A stretch of 10,457 nt of DNA from Deltaproteobacteria bacterium (GCA_029261905.1 JAJDAM010000740.1:1-10457); one strand, 5' to 3'; counted from the stretch's first letter, positions 1 to 6,050 are shown. Numbers and translations are program-made. The notes: generated by a model from the letters alone, not told the origin.

Positions 1-381
1 ATCCGGCGTGACTGCATTGGACAGATCGAGTCCCGCATTCGCACACACGAAACCGTGACGGGTTTCTGAAATCAATACGCCGTTTCCGCGCCGGACGATT
101 CGCTTGGTTTCTTGCAACACCAGTTCGGTCTGCCGGGGATCCCGCCCGTCCTCGGTCGCGATCTGGATGGCCTCGTCGCTGGGAGTCACGTCGGCGAGAT
201 TCACCACGCGTCCCTCGGCTTTCGAAACGATCTTCTGACACACCACCAGCGCGCCGTTTTTCAATGCGACACCGCACGAATCTGCAGCCGCGCGAATCAA
301 CGATGCGAGGTCGTCGCCCGGATGGACGGCTGGAATTCCGAGCAGCGGTATCAGGTGGATCGGTCCCGGGGTTTGGCTCAC
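1..381 (-). CDS. cofE: Coenzyme F420-0:L-glutamate ligase CofE (FbiB N-terminal domain type), 3' end outside window
   Basis: This gene encodes the enzyme that adds glutamate residues to F420-0 using GTP, the last step of F420 assembly in the cytoplasm. The reverse strand gives 127 residues with the family's conserved N-terminal motifs: CQKIVSKAEGRVV near residues 48-60, DPRQTELVLQE at 81-91, and ETRHGFVCANAGLDLSN at about 106-122. The last of these is a hallmark of CofE/FbiB. The start is GTG at 381-379. Its GTGA overlaps the cofC stop by 4 bp, which implies translational coupling in the order cofD-cofC-cofE. The frame stays open to base 1, so the C-terminal half is missing because of the window edge and not through mutation. 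Whether it is a short CofE or a fused FbiB-like form with a nitroreductase-type C-terminal domain cannot be seen. The family assignment is firm. Confidence 0.93.
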   Translation of the reverse strand, partial: MSQTPGPIHLIPLLGIPAVHPGDDLASLIRAAADSCGVALKNGALVVCQKIVSKAEGRVVNLADVTPSDEAIQIATEDGRDPRQTELVLQETKRIVRRGNGVLISETRHGFVCANAGLDLSNAVTPD

Positions 382-1019
382 GATTTGGGCTCCGGCATGA
401 GTTCTGCCAGCAACTCGAGGGTTCGAGCTCCGGCGGATTCGCAGCTCGCGAAACGCACGAGATCTTCGTGTTCGTCGATGTCGATCGCGAGAGACGGCAG
501 TTGGACTTCACAAAAGGCGATTCCGGCATCCACGGCCAGCTTGCGGTGGACGGCCGCGCTGTCGGGACCGAAACCGGCCGGGATCACATCGGCGGGGCGT
601 CGAAACAACGCCGACGTTCCCCCGTCGGACGATGGCGCCAGCGCTACCCCGCGCGGCGCACAGGCGGAGATCAACTTCGCGAGTTCGTCGCTGCGCGCGC
701 CCGCGACGTCACCGAGCACGACCAATGTGGCGTCGTCGGGCCCGGGAGCCAGCGTCGCGGATGCGTCGTCGATGGACGCGTTCAGCCCGGGAACGTCGCG
801 CAACAGAACTTCGGCCGAGGTCTCACGAACGACCGCTGCGACGGCCGGGTCGGGTGTGACGACCGCGACGCGATCCAACATCGATACGCCGAGCAACGCT
901 TCGATCACGTCGCCGAGCATCGCCACCGACAATCGCTCCACGGATTCGCGATCCAGAGCCGGGATCAGACGCGACTTGGACGACGCCAACGCCTTGACGG
1001 GCACGATCGCAGCAATCAC
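378..1019 (-). CDS. cofC: CofC-type guanylyltransferase of F420 synthesis (2-phospho-L-lactate, PEP or 3-phosphoglycerate)
   Basis: This is a cytoplasmic nucleotidyltransferase that joins GMP to a three-carbon phospho-acid, giving the donor used by CofD. The protein has 213 residues, normal for the family. It shows VPVKALASSKSRL at 6-18, the PGLNASIDDA helix at 77-86, SSDGGTSAL at 130-138, GFGPDS..VH at 149-158 and the acidic IDIDEHEDL at 179-187. The start chosen is GTG at 1019-1017, which overlaps the cofD stop as GTGA and begins with the typical MIAAIVPVK strand; upstream in-frame codons lie inside cofD. One oddity is that the usual Asp-Leu-Pro metal loop reads GDVAGA (103-108), and the common GGTNAL is GGTSAL here. 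Which acid is used (2-phospholactate, phosphoenolpyruvate or 3-phosphoglycerate) cannot be decided from the sequence. Its position between cofD and cofE supports the role. Confidence 0.92.
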   Translation of the reverse strand: MIAAIVPVKALASSKSRLIPALDRESVERLSVAMLGDVIEALLGVSMLDRVAVVTPDPAVAAVVRETSAEVLLRDVPGLNASIDDASATLAPGPDDATLVVLGDVAGARSDELAKLISACAPRGVALAPSSDGGTSALFRRPADVIPAGFGPDSAAVHRKLAVDAGIAFCEVQLPSLAIDIDEHEDLVRFASCESAGARTLELLAELMPEPKS

Positions 1020-1984
1020 CTGCGCGAGCCCGCCAACTCGTCTGCCAGCGAGAGTGCTGCGCGGGCGACCGATGCCGAGATCTCCGGCGTCTTCATCAGC
1101 GTGTCGAGCATTCGTGTTGGCAGTCCCATGGCTTCGATCTCTGCTTGGAGCGCAGCGTCGCGTTCGTCGATGACCAGGCCATCGATCAGTCCGCTGTACC
1201 AACGCGCGACGCCGCGAGCCGATACTTCGTGTCCGAGGCCGCGCAGCAGCCGGTCAGCCGGACCTTTTACCGGCGCTCCACCTACGATCGGCGACACCGC
1301 GACCGTCGGCGCCGCGGATTTCACCACGGCATCGCGGACGCCGCGAACGGCGAGAATCGGACCGATCGAAACGACCGGGTTGCTCGGACACAGAAGAATC
1401 GTTCCGGCATCTCTCAGCGCGTCGAGTACACCCGGCCCAGGGGTCGCGTGCTCGGCGGCGGACAGGTCAACGCCAGTGACCGTATCTGGAGCGCGGTCAC
1501 GTGCGAGGTACTCCTCGAAATGGAGTTTCTTGCCGCCCTCGAGTTCGACGATGGTCGGGCACAGATCCTCGGACATCGGCAGGATGCGGATGGGCGCGCC
1601 AAAGTGCTCCTGGATCTCGTGGGTCACCGCGGTCAGGCCTGCGCCCGAGGCCAATCGCATTGTCCGGTGGTAACTCGTGGCGAAGTCGCGATCCCCGAGT
1701 CGAAACCAGCTCTCGTGTCCGAACGCGGCCAGGGTGTCGACGACCGCGTAGCCATCTCCAGCAAGGCCGTAGCCGTGAGTGGTGTCGACGTGCCCGGACA
1801 ACGTATAGGTGACGATGTCGAGATCGGGCGAGACGTGAACTCCGTAGAACTCGCGATCGTCGCCGGTGTTGACGATGGCCGTCACGCGGGCGGGGTCGAC
1901 GGCAGCGACGAGGCCCGTCAAGAAGCGAGCGGCTCCTACGCCGCCGCACAGCGCGACGATGGGGGATTCAGAGGATCCGGACAC
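1016..1984 (-). CDS. cofD: CofD / FbiA, phospho-acid transferase to Fo (F420 synthesis)
   Basis: CofD transfers the phospholactyl (or phosphoenolpyruvyl or phosphoglyceryl) group from the GDP-linked donor made by CofC to the deazaflavin Fo, giving F420-0 or its dehydro form. The protein has 322 residues, within the usual range. Visible signatures are the N-terminal LCGGVGAARFLTGL loop (12-25), NTGDDREFYG (39-48), SPDLDIVTYTL (52-62), LGDRDFATSYHRT (97-109), PMSEDLCPT (136-144), SNPVVSIGPIL (201-211), and SPIVGGAPVKGPADRLL (231-247) followed by a VIDERD segment. The start is GTG at 1984-1982, right before the first strand. It lies 11 bp after the DUF4124 gene's stop, with only a weak AGG as ribosome-binding site, so translation may depend on the upstream gene. 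Its stop overlaps the cofC start as GTGA. The assignment is secure; donor specificity is not. Confidence 0.95.
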   Translation of the reverse strand: MSGSSESPIVALCGGVGAARFLTGLVAAVDPARVTAIVNTGDDREFYGVHVSPDLDIVTYTLSGHVDTTHGYGLAGDGYAVVDTLAAFGHESWFRLGDRDFATSYHRTMRLASGAGLTAVTHEIQEHFGAPIRILPMSEDLCPTIVELEGGKKLHFEEYLARDRAPDTVTGVDLSAAEHATPGPGVLDALRDAGTILLCPSNPVVSIGPILAVRGVRDAVVKSAAPTVAVSPIVGGAPVKGPADRLLRGLGHEVSARGVARWYSGLIDGLVIDERDAALQAEIEAMGLPTRMLDTLMKTPEISASVARAALSLADELAGSRR

Positions 1985-1995
1985 CGCGCCGGTAC

Positions 1996-2589
1996 CTATT
2001 GATCCCTCGGCTGCTCGCGCCAGCGGCGCAACTCGTTGAGTTCGCCCTGCAAGATGGGCAGACGCGCGGCGATCTGACGGAGCACGGGAGAGTGAATCAG
2101 GTCGTCACTGCCCTCGCTGGGAGGTGCCGAGATCATTTCCTTGATGATTTCTTCGTCCGCGAAGATCAAGACTTCGAGTTCGGCGATGCGGGCGTTGAGT
2201 TCAGGCCAGGAATTGCCGCCAAACGCCGTGTCGGCCGCGAGCTGTTCGCTTTCGACCTGTCGTGCCTCGGCGGGGGCGTTGAACGGGTCGCCGCCTGCGA
2301 GCGATGTGCTGAGCGGCGCCAGTGTCGCCGGTTCTGCCGACACGGTCTGTGATTGGGTGCCTGCTTCATTTCGTGGAGCAGACCCCGTCACGACGCGAAT
2401 CGCGGTCTTGCGGCGGGTGTCGGGAACCCGGCTGAGGTCGGGCGTATATCGGATGGCCCCGCTTCGATCGAGCCAGCGGTACAACTCGCGTTCGCCCCCG
2501 GCCTCGTCAGCGTGCACTTGGCTAACAGCGGCACACAATATCGCGGCCCCGACGAGCGGGGCGAGCCATCGATCAGCGCGTTTCGACAT
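1996..2589 (-). CDS. Exported DUF4124-domain protein, first gene of the F420 operon
   Basis: This encodes a 197-residue protein of unknown function. It begins with a clear signal peptide: MSKRADRW, then a hydrophobic core at about 10-24, with likely cleavage after VHA at 25-27. The DUF4124 signature follows, ELYRWLDRSGAIRYTPDLSRVP, at about 35-56. A low-complexity Ser/Thr/Ala middle leads to a helical C-terminus (about 125-190) rich in Glu, Leu and Arg that could form a short coiled coil. The chosen start is ATG at 2589-2587 because it puts the signal peptide at the N-terminus; the frame stays open upstream to 2715 but codes for nothing recognisable. No good Shine-Dalgarno sequence precedes it. 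DUF4124 proteins are periplasmic or envelope proteins with no agreed role. Standing 11 bp ahead of cofD, it is probably co-transcribed with the F420 genes, although no functional link is known. Confidence 0.85.
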   Translation of the reverse strand: MSKRADRWLAPLVGAAILCAAVSQVHADEAGGERELYRWLDRSGAIRYTPDLSRVPDTRRKTAIRVVTGSAPRNEAGTQSQTVSAEPATLAPLSTSLAGGDPFNAPAEARQVESEQLAADTAFGGNSWPELNARIAELEVLIFADEEIIKEMISAPPSEGSDDLIHSPVLRQIAARLPILQGELNELRRWREQPRDQ

Positions 2590-2625
2590 GACCGCGAGTG
2601 TTCTGGAGGTGTCTTCAACCGTCAA
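2590..2625 (-). promoter_or_regulatory. Candidate promoter for the DUF4124-cofDCE operon
   Basis: On the minus strand TTGACG (2625-2620, five of six to the sigma-70 -35 consensus) is followed after 17 bp by AACACT (2602-2597, three of six to the -10 consensus). Transcription would start at or within a few bases of the ATG at 2589. That would make a leaderless or nearly leaderless mRNA and would fit the missing Shine-Dalgarno sequence. The -10 match is poor, so this is tentative. Confidence 0.3.
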
Positions 2626-2749
2626 GGAAGCCGAGCGCAAACGAGGAACCGCCCAGAGACAAAGAACGCCAACCGTCACCGGCCGTCGGGTCCGGCCCCG
2701 ACACCGAACGTTCACTGCCGCGTCGCAGGGGGCTGGGGCGACAGCCGAA
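2590..2749. other. Divergent intergenic region with small inverted repeat
   Basis: These 160 bp separate the leftward F420 operon from the rightward propeller gene and must hold control signals for at least one of them. A perfect 6-bp inverted repeat (GTCGGG / CCCGAC, 2685-2702, 6-base spacer) is visible and could be an operator or a weak hairpin. No convincing plus-strand sigma-70 promoter was found. If the propeller gene starts at GTG 2828 instead of ATG 2750, the spacer grows to 238 bp. Confidence 0.4.
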
Positions 2750-4852
2750 ATGGGTCGAGTTTTCGCACGGTTGCTGAACCGGCCCCGATCTTCGGATTAC
2801 GGCACACAACTTGCTCTGGGCTGGGGGGTGGACGATCCGAAGCGACCGACGAGCATCGCGAGCCGCATCCAGGCCTTTGGCTACGCCGTCATCGTCAGTT
2901 CGATGCTTCTCGGTTCGACCGTCGCGGTGGGTGCTGCGAGCCCCGACGCGGTTGGTATCCCCCTTGGGGGGCAGGGCCCGGCCACATCGATCGCGCAGAG
3001 TCCGGACAGGGGTTCTCTCGCGAAGATTCGATGGAACGTGGTTTCCATCGATGGCGCCGGTGATGCGATACACGCCGTCGCAGTCGCGGCTGGCGGAACG
3101 ATCGCCGTCGGTGATGAGCGGGGCGTGTTGGTCGGTGCCACACCCGACGCGATGCGCAGATACCGGCTCCGCGGTGCCGTAGAGCACGTCGAGTTTCTCG
3201 CAACGAGCGAGAACGACACGCCCGACCTGTTGGTGGCGACTGATTCGGGTCTGTATCGGGTGGATTTCGAATCCGTGGAACGGCCCATCTCCGCAGAACG
3301 GCCCATTTCCGCAGAACGGCCCATCTCCGTAGAACGGCCCATCGCGCCCGCTCCGGGAGCGCGCGCCGCGACCGTGGGCCGAATCGCAGCGGCTGGCCCG
3401 ATGACGGCGATCGCGACTGAGGACGGCGTGTTCCTATCGAGCGATGGCCGCGCATGGCAGCGATTGAGTGGCCTCGTTCCGTCCGGCCCTGCGTCCAGTG
3501 TCGTATTGGTGACACGAGGTGGCGGCGTCGAGTGTTGGGCGGTCATCCGCGGGCAGCTGTGGCGGGTCGGATTTTCAGCGGTGCCGGCCACGCGGAGTTC
3601 TCCGGCCGCGCGCGAGCCCAGTGGTGTTCTGCCATCCGCATTCCAACCCGACCGATCGAGCCAGGCCGCTGCGGCGCCAATCGATCTGCCGAGCAGCCCC
3701 GGCCGCCGCGACGCGGTCGACATTGTGCTCGATTTCGCAGGGGCAGAAGTCGCAGTGGTGTTCGAATCTGCGATCGCCCTGGGCCATATGAAAGGCCACC
3801 ACGTGACCGGGGGCGAGCACTCGACGAGTCCGTCGAACATGAACCTGACCTGGGAGGTCTTACGCCCGGATCTGCCGCCGGGCGCATCGATCGTAGAACT
3901 CGTTCGCGTGCTGGGACGGTATTGGCTCGCGACCGACCGCGGTCTGTTCCACGCGAAAGACCTGCAAGGCCCCTGGCAGCTCGCATCCGGGCCGTTTGCC
4001 GCACGCCGCATCGAGGATCTTGCGGTGCGGAAACACGATCGTGTGGAGTCCTCCGTGCTCTACGTCGCGACCGATCGGGGTTTGATGGTCGGAACAATTG
4101 CTGCCGGGGATGAAGCTGTGCCCCGATTGGAACGCGATCGATCGGATCCGGGGATCGACCGGGTACACCGAGCCGCACTCGACTACCTCGCGCTCGAGCC
4201 CAGCCGGTTCGCCGATATCAACCGGGGGCTGGATCTTCGAGGATGGCTACCGACCGTCGGGTTTACGGTCTCTCGGGAAACCGATCGATCGCACGGCTCG
4301 GACCTCGACGAGGCCTACCTCTCCGGATCGGTCCGCGAATTGCGGGATTCGGATCGCGGTCGATCGACCGATCTGGAGCTTCGACTTCTGTTGAGTTGGG
4401 ATCTCGGCGATATCGCCTATCACCCCGAGCGGCTCGATATTTCGCGAGAGGCGCGTGAGGTCATCGAACTGCGAGATGAAGTGCTCGATGAAGTGACACA
4501 ACTGTATTTCGAACGGCAGCGCGTGCTGGCCGAGCTTCGGTCGCTCAGAGCAACTCGCAGCAAAACGAACCAGGAGACGAGTCACGAACTGCTGCCACTT
4601 GAAATTCGCGCAGAACAGCTCGCGGCGGGAATCGACGCGTGGACTGGGGGCTGGTTTTCCCGCCAGTTGACAGGCCGAGTCACAGGCCGAGTTACAGGCC
4701 AAGTCACAGGCCAAGTCCGCGCGACTGAACCGTTCACCCACTCGATCCGTCGGGATCCCGATCGGCGGGATCTCGGTGGTCGTCACCTGCGCCGAGACAC
4801 GGGGCAGGCTCGCAATCCGGTCCCGAATCCACCGGAGAACAAATTCCCGTGA
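2750..4852 (+). CDS. Exported beta-propeller-like protein with helical C-terminal module, function unknown
   Basis: The product has about 700 residues and no gene name I recognise. A hydrophobic segment at 42-63 (AFGYAVIVSSMLL...) looks like a signal peptide or anchor. Residues about 85-455 hold repeated blade-like strands typical of propellers with BNR-like turns: ATDSGLYRVDF, EDGVFLSSDGRAWQRLSG (about 224-241), TDRGLFHAKDLQGPWQL and ATDRGLMVG. Residues about 471-640 form a separate module ending in a long charged helix (562-600: SREAREVIELRDEVLDEV, then TQLYFERQRVLAEL), which recalls C-terminal modules of deltaproteobacterial propeller proteins and TolC-like helices; that comparison is from memory. 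Two in-frame tandem repeats interrupt the protein (176-199 and 641-656). ATG 2750 was chosen as the first ATG outside the divergent gene. GTG 2828 would give a more normal signal peptide. The stop overlaps the next gene as GTGA, so the two proteins probably work together at the cell surface or periplasm. Confidence 0.75.
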   Translation: MGRVFARLLNRPRSSDYGTQLALGWGVDDPKRPTSIASRIQAFGYAVIVSSMLLGSTVAVGAASPDAVGIPLGGQGPATSIAQSPDRGSLAKIRWNVVSIDGAGDAIHAVAVAAGGTIAVGDERGVLVGATPDAMRRYRLRGAVEHVEFLATSENDTPDLLVATDSGLYRVDFESVERPISAERPISAERPISVERPIAPAPGARAATVGRIAAAGPMTAIATEDGVFLSSDGRAWQRLSGLVPSGPASSVVLVTRGGGVECWAVIRGQLWRVGFSAVPATRSSPAAREPSGVLPSAFQPDRSSQAAAAPIDLPSSPGRRDAVDIVLDFAGAEVAVVFESAIALGHMKGHHVTGGEHSTSPSNMNLTWEVLRPDLPPGASIVELVRVLGRYWLATDRGLFHAKDLQGPWQLASGPFAARRIEDLAVRKHDRVESSVLYVATDRGLMVGTIAAGDEAVPRLERDRSDPGIDRVHRAALDYLALEPSRFADINRGLDLRGWLPTVGFTVSRETDRSHGSDLDEAYLSGSVRELRDSDRGRSTDLELRLLLSWDLGDIAYHPERLDISREAREVIELRDEVLDEVTQLYFERQRVLAELRSLRATRSKTNQETSHELLPLEIRAEQLAAGIDAWTGGWFSRQLTGRVTGRVTGQVTGQVRATEPFTHSIRRDPDRRDLGGRHLRRDTGQARNPVPNPPENKFP
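3275..3346 (+). repeat. 4 x 18-bp in-frame tandem repeat (VERPIS/AERPIS)
   Basis: There are four consecutive units of the form GCAGAACGGCCCATCTCC with a few substitutions. They encode VERPIS, AERPIS, AERPIS and VERPIA. The array lies between two predicted propeller blades, so it probably forms a proline-containing loop. The unit length is a multiple of three, so copy-number changes keep the frame. Confidence 0.9.
4670..4717 (+). repeat. 4 x 12-bp in-frame tandem repeat (TGRV/TGQV)
   Basis: Four 12-bp units occur in a row: ACAGGCCGAGTC, then ...GAGTT, then ACAGGCCAAGTC twice. They encode TGRV, TGRV, TGQV and TGQV just after the helical module of the propeller-like protein, at the start of a basic, proline-rich tail. 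This is a likely slippage-prone site that preserves the reading frame. Confidence 0.9.
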
Positions 4853-5658
4853 TCGAAACAGTGAAGCAGACAGTGATGCAAACAGTGATGCAAACAGTGA
4901 AACAGGCGGGCCATTCGGCCGTCCACCCGACCGCGCTCCAGCGCACAGAACACTTGAAGGAATCGATTCGGCGGTCACGAAAGGTCAGCCGAGTCGCTCG
5001 AACGGCGCGACGATCGTCGAGTGCATTCATACTCCCGATCGCAGCGCTGATGGGTTTGATCTCCGCTGCGAATGTCGCATTTGCGGTACCGCTGATTTCC
5101 GAGATCTATTACGACGCGGTTGGCTCCGATAACGGGCAGGGCTTCGTCGAACTCTACGGCGATCCGGGCAGCTCGGTCGATGGCCTGTTCATCGAGGGAG
5201 TGAACGGCGCGAATGGAAGCCTCGGACCCACGATCGCATTGATCGGAATCTTCGGCCCGGAAGGGATCTTCGTAGTCGCCGATGACGTGGGGGACGGCAG
5301 CTCCGAAGTCGCGAATTCAGATCAGATTGCGAACTTCGATTTCCAGAATGGTCCCGATTCGATCGTGTTGCGGGACGCGGGGCAGGTTCTGGACGCTGTG
5401 GGTTACGGGAGCTTTGGCGTCACCGACGTGTTTGCCGGCGAGGGGAATCCGGCGCCCGATGCGCCCGCGGGTTCGAGTCTGGCGCGGGCGTTCGCCGATT
5501 TCGATACCGATGACAACGCGGTTGATTTCGAGATTCGCGAGATTCCAAGCCCCGGCACCGCGCTTCTGCTCTCGGTTCCAGAACCACAACCGATCGCGAT
5601 GCTCACGCTCGGCCTGTTGGTGCTGGCGAAGGCGCGTCCTGCTGGCGCGCGCTACTAG
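4849..5658 (+). CDS. Lamin-tail-domain protein with PEP-CTERM-like sorting signal
   Basis: This is a 269-residue exported protein. After an unusual basic N-region of 58 residues comes a hydrophobic core (about 60-77) with likely cleavage after AFA at 79. Residues about 82-186 match a lamin-tail (LTD) immunoglobulin-like fold: LISEIYYDAVGSDNGQGFVELYG, split here as LISEIYYDAVGS (82-93) and QGFVELYG (97-104), then GIFVVADDVGDG (139-150) and GPDSIVLRDAGQVLDAVGYG (168-187). The end reads VPEP (243-246), a hydrophobic stretch (about 248-260), then KARPAGAR, the layout of a PEP-CTERM signal cut by an exosortase. The tail is only mildly basic. The start is GTG 4849, overlapping the upstream stop as GTGA, with GGAG about 11 bp before; a later start is possible given the long N-region. 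The partner or substrate is unknown. It probably acts on the cell surface with the propeller protein. Confidence 0.83.
   Translation: MIETVKQTVMQTVMQTVKQAGHSAVHPTALQRTEHLKESIRRSRKVSRVARTARRSSSAFILPIAALMGLISAANVAFAVPLISEIYYDAVGSDNGQGFVELYGDPGSSVDGLFIEGVNGANGSLGPTIALIGIFGPEGIFVVADDVGDGSSEVANSDQIANFDFQNGPDSIVLRDAGQVLDAVGYGSFGVTDVFAGEGNPAPDAPAGSSLARAFADFDTDDNAVDFEIREIPSPGTALLLSVPEPQPIAMLTLGLLVLAKARPAGARY
4861..4908 (+). repeat. 4 x 12-bp in-frame tandem repeat (VKQT/VMQT)
   Basis: Four 12-bp units occur in a row, with the two middle ones identical (GTGATGCAAACA) and the outer ones diverged. They encode VKQT, VMQT, VMQT and VKQA at residues 5-20 of the lamin-tail protein, ahead of its signal peptide. 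Each unit contains GTG and two contain ATG, so alternative starts inside the array would give products with a shorter N-region. Confidence 0.88.
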
Positions 5659-5675
5659 GCGCATCTCGGCCCTCC

Positions 5676-5708
5676 GGCGGCGTTCCCCAGCCCCCTTTCG
5701 ACGCCGCC
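5676..5708 (+). terminator. Hairpin 1 downstream of the lamin-tail gene
   Basis: GGCGGCGT (5676-5683) pairs perfectly with ACGCCGCC (5701-5708) around a 17-base loop, beginning 17 bp after the stop codon. There is no U-run after it. It could be the first half of a tandem terminator or a 3'-end protecting stem. Confidence 0.4.
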
Positions 5709-5711
5709 ACC

Positions 5712-5746
5712 GAGCCCCGACCTGTCAAGTTGGCGGGTTGGGGCTC
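5712..5746 (+). terminator. Long hairpin 2, probable factor-assisted terminator or stable 3' end
   Basis: Bases 5712-5726 pair with 5732-5746 as a 15-bp stem with a 5-base loop (AAGTT). The outer 11 pairs are GAGCCCCGACC against GGTTGGGGCTC. Three of the pairs are G-U wobbles that would be A-C mismatches in a minus-strand transcript, so the structure belongs to plus-strand RNA. It sits 54 bp after the lamin-tail gene's stop. The bases after it are CCTTCCG and not a U-run, so it is not a textbook intrinsic terminator. Confidence 0.6.
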
Positions 5747-5758
5747 CCTTCCGAGGGG

Positions 5759-5824
5759 GATCGAGAGGTGATTGCGGGGTGATCGAGAGGTGATTGAGGG
5801 GTGATCGAGAGGTGATTGAGGGGT
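5759..5824 (+). repeat. 3 x 22-bp tandem repeat made of six 11-bp half units
   Basis: Three head-to-tail 22-bp units differ by a single base. Each unit splits into two related 11-mers, GATCGAGAGGT and GATTGAGGGGT (GATTGCGGGGT in the first unit). The unit length is not a multiple of three and the array is intergenic, so it is not coding. The 11-bp spacing is close to one helical turn, so repeated protein-binding sites on one DNA face are possible. A replication-slippage array without function is equally possible. Confidence 0.9.
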
Positions 5825-5975
5825 CGATTCGCCCACCGTGCGTGGGCCGGACGACCAGCCGATTCCACAGCTGCTGTAACAGCGTGGCCATTTTGCCGCG
5901 ATGTCAGGCTTCAGGTTCGACCCTGATTCGCCGATTCTCCAAGTGGACTCGCCCGAGTTCGCGAAGTCTTGCCAT

Positions 5976-6000
5976 GCCGAGTAGACATCGGCTACTTGGC
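5976..6000 (+). other. Hairpin in the leader of the division operon
   Basis: GCCGAGTAG (5976-5984) pairs with CTACTTGGC (5992-6000) over 9 bp around a 7-base loop. The one G-U pair is compatible only with plus-strand RNA. It ends 50 bp before the first gene of the ftsE operon. It may be a leader structure affecting transcript stability or translation. It does not match any riboswitch I know. Confidence 0.45.
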
Positions 6001-6050
6001 GGACGAGACTCGCACGCTGGGGCGGTTCGCAATGGGGGGCGACACCGGCG

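Larger units (their letters stand above)
5659..6050. other. 392-bp non-coding region between surface-protein pair and division operon
   Basis: No convincing gene was found on either strand. The open frames here either cross the 22-bp repeats or are shadows of neighbouring genes. The region holds, in order, two hairpins after the lamin-tail gene, a 66-bp tandem repeat, a small perfect stem GCCCAC/GTGGGC (5830-5846), and a 9-bp stem 50 bp before the next start. It most likely ends the upstream transcript and holds the promoter and leader of the ftsEX operon. I could not identify a -35/-10 pair with confidence. Confidence 0.6.

Noticed and set aside
112..1673. Long plus-strand open frames (353 and 469 codons) across the F420 genes
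   Set aside because: They are antisense to cofC and cofD, which have clear family motifs. Their translations are Arg/Ser-rich without any recognisable domain.
2141..2749. Upstream extension of the propeller gene's open frame
   Set aside because: It runs antisense through the DUF4124 gene, whose signal peptide and domain are clear; the extension has no domain.
2881..4011. Minus-strand frame of 376 codons
   Set aside because: It is a shadow of the propeller gene. Its repeated EMGRSA segments are just the reverse reading of the 18-bp repeat.
4247..4978. Minus-strand frame of 243 codons with LFAS and DLAC repeats
   Set aside because: The repeats are the reverse reading of the two 12-bp arrays, and the frame spans a junction of two plus-strand genes with good motifs.
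5759..5824. CRISPR array
   Set aside because: The units are directly adjacent with no spacers, only three copies exist and no cas gene is nearby.
5911..5926. tRNA-like T-arm motif (AGGTTCGACCCTGA)
   Set aside because: The stem does not pair correctly around a 7-base loop, and no acceptor stem, D-arm or anticodon arm can be found nearby.
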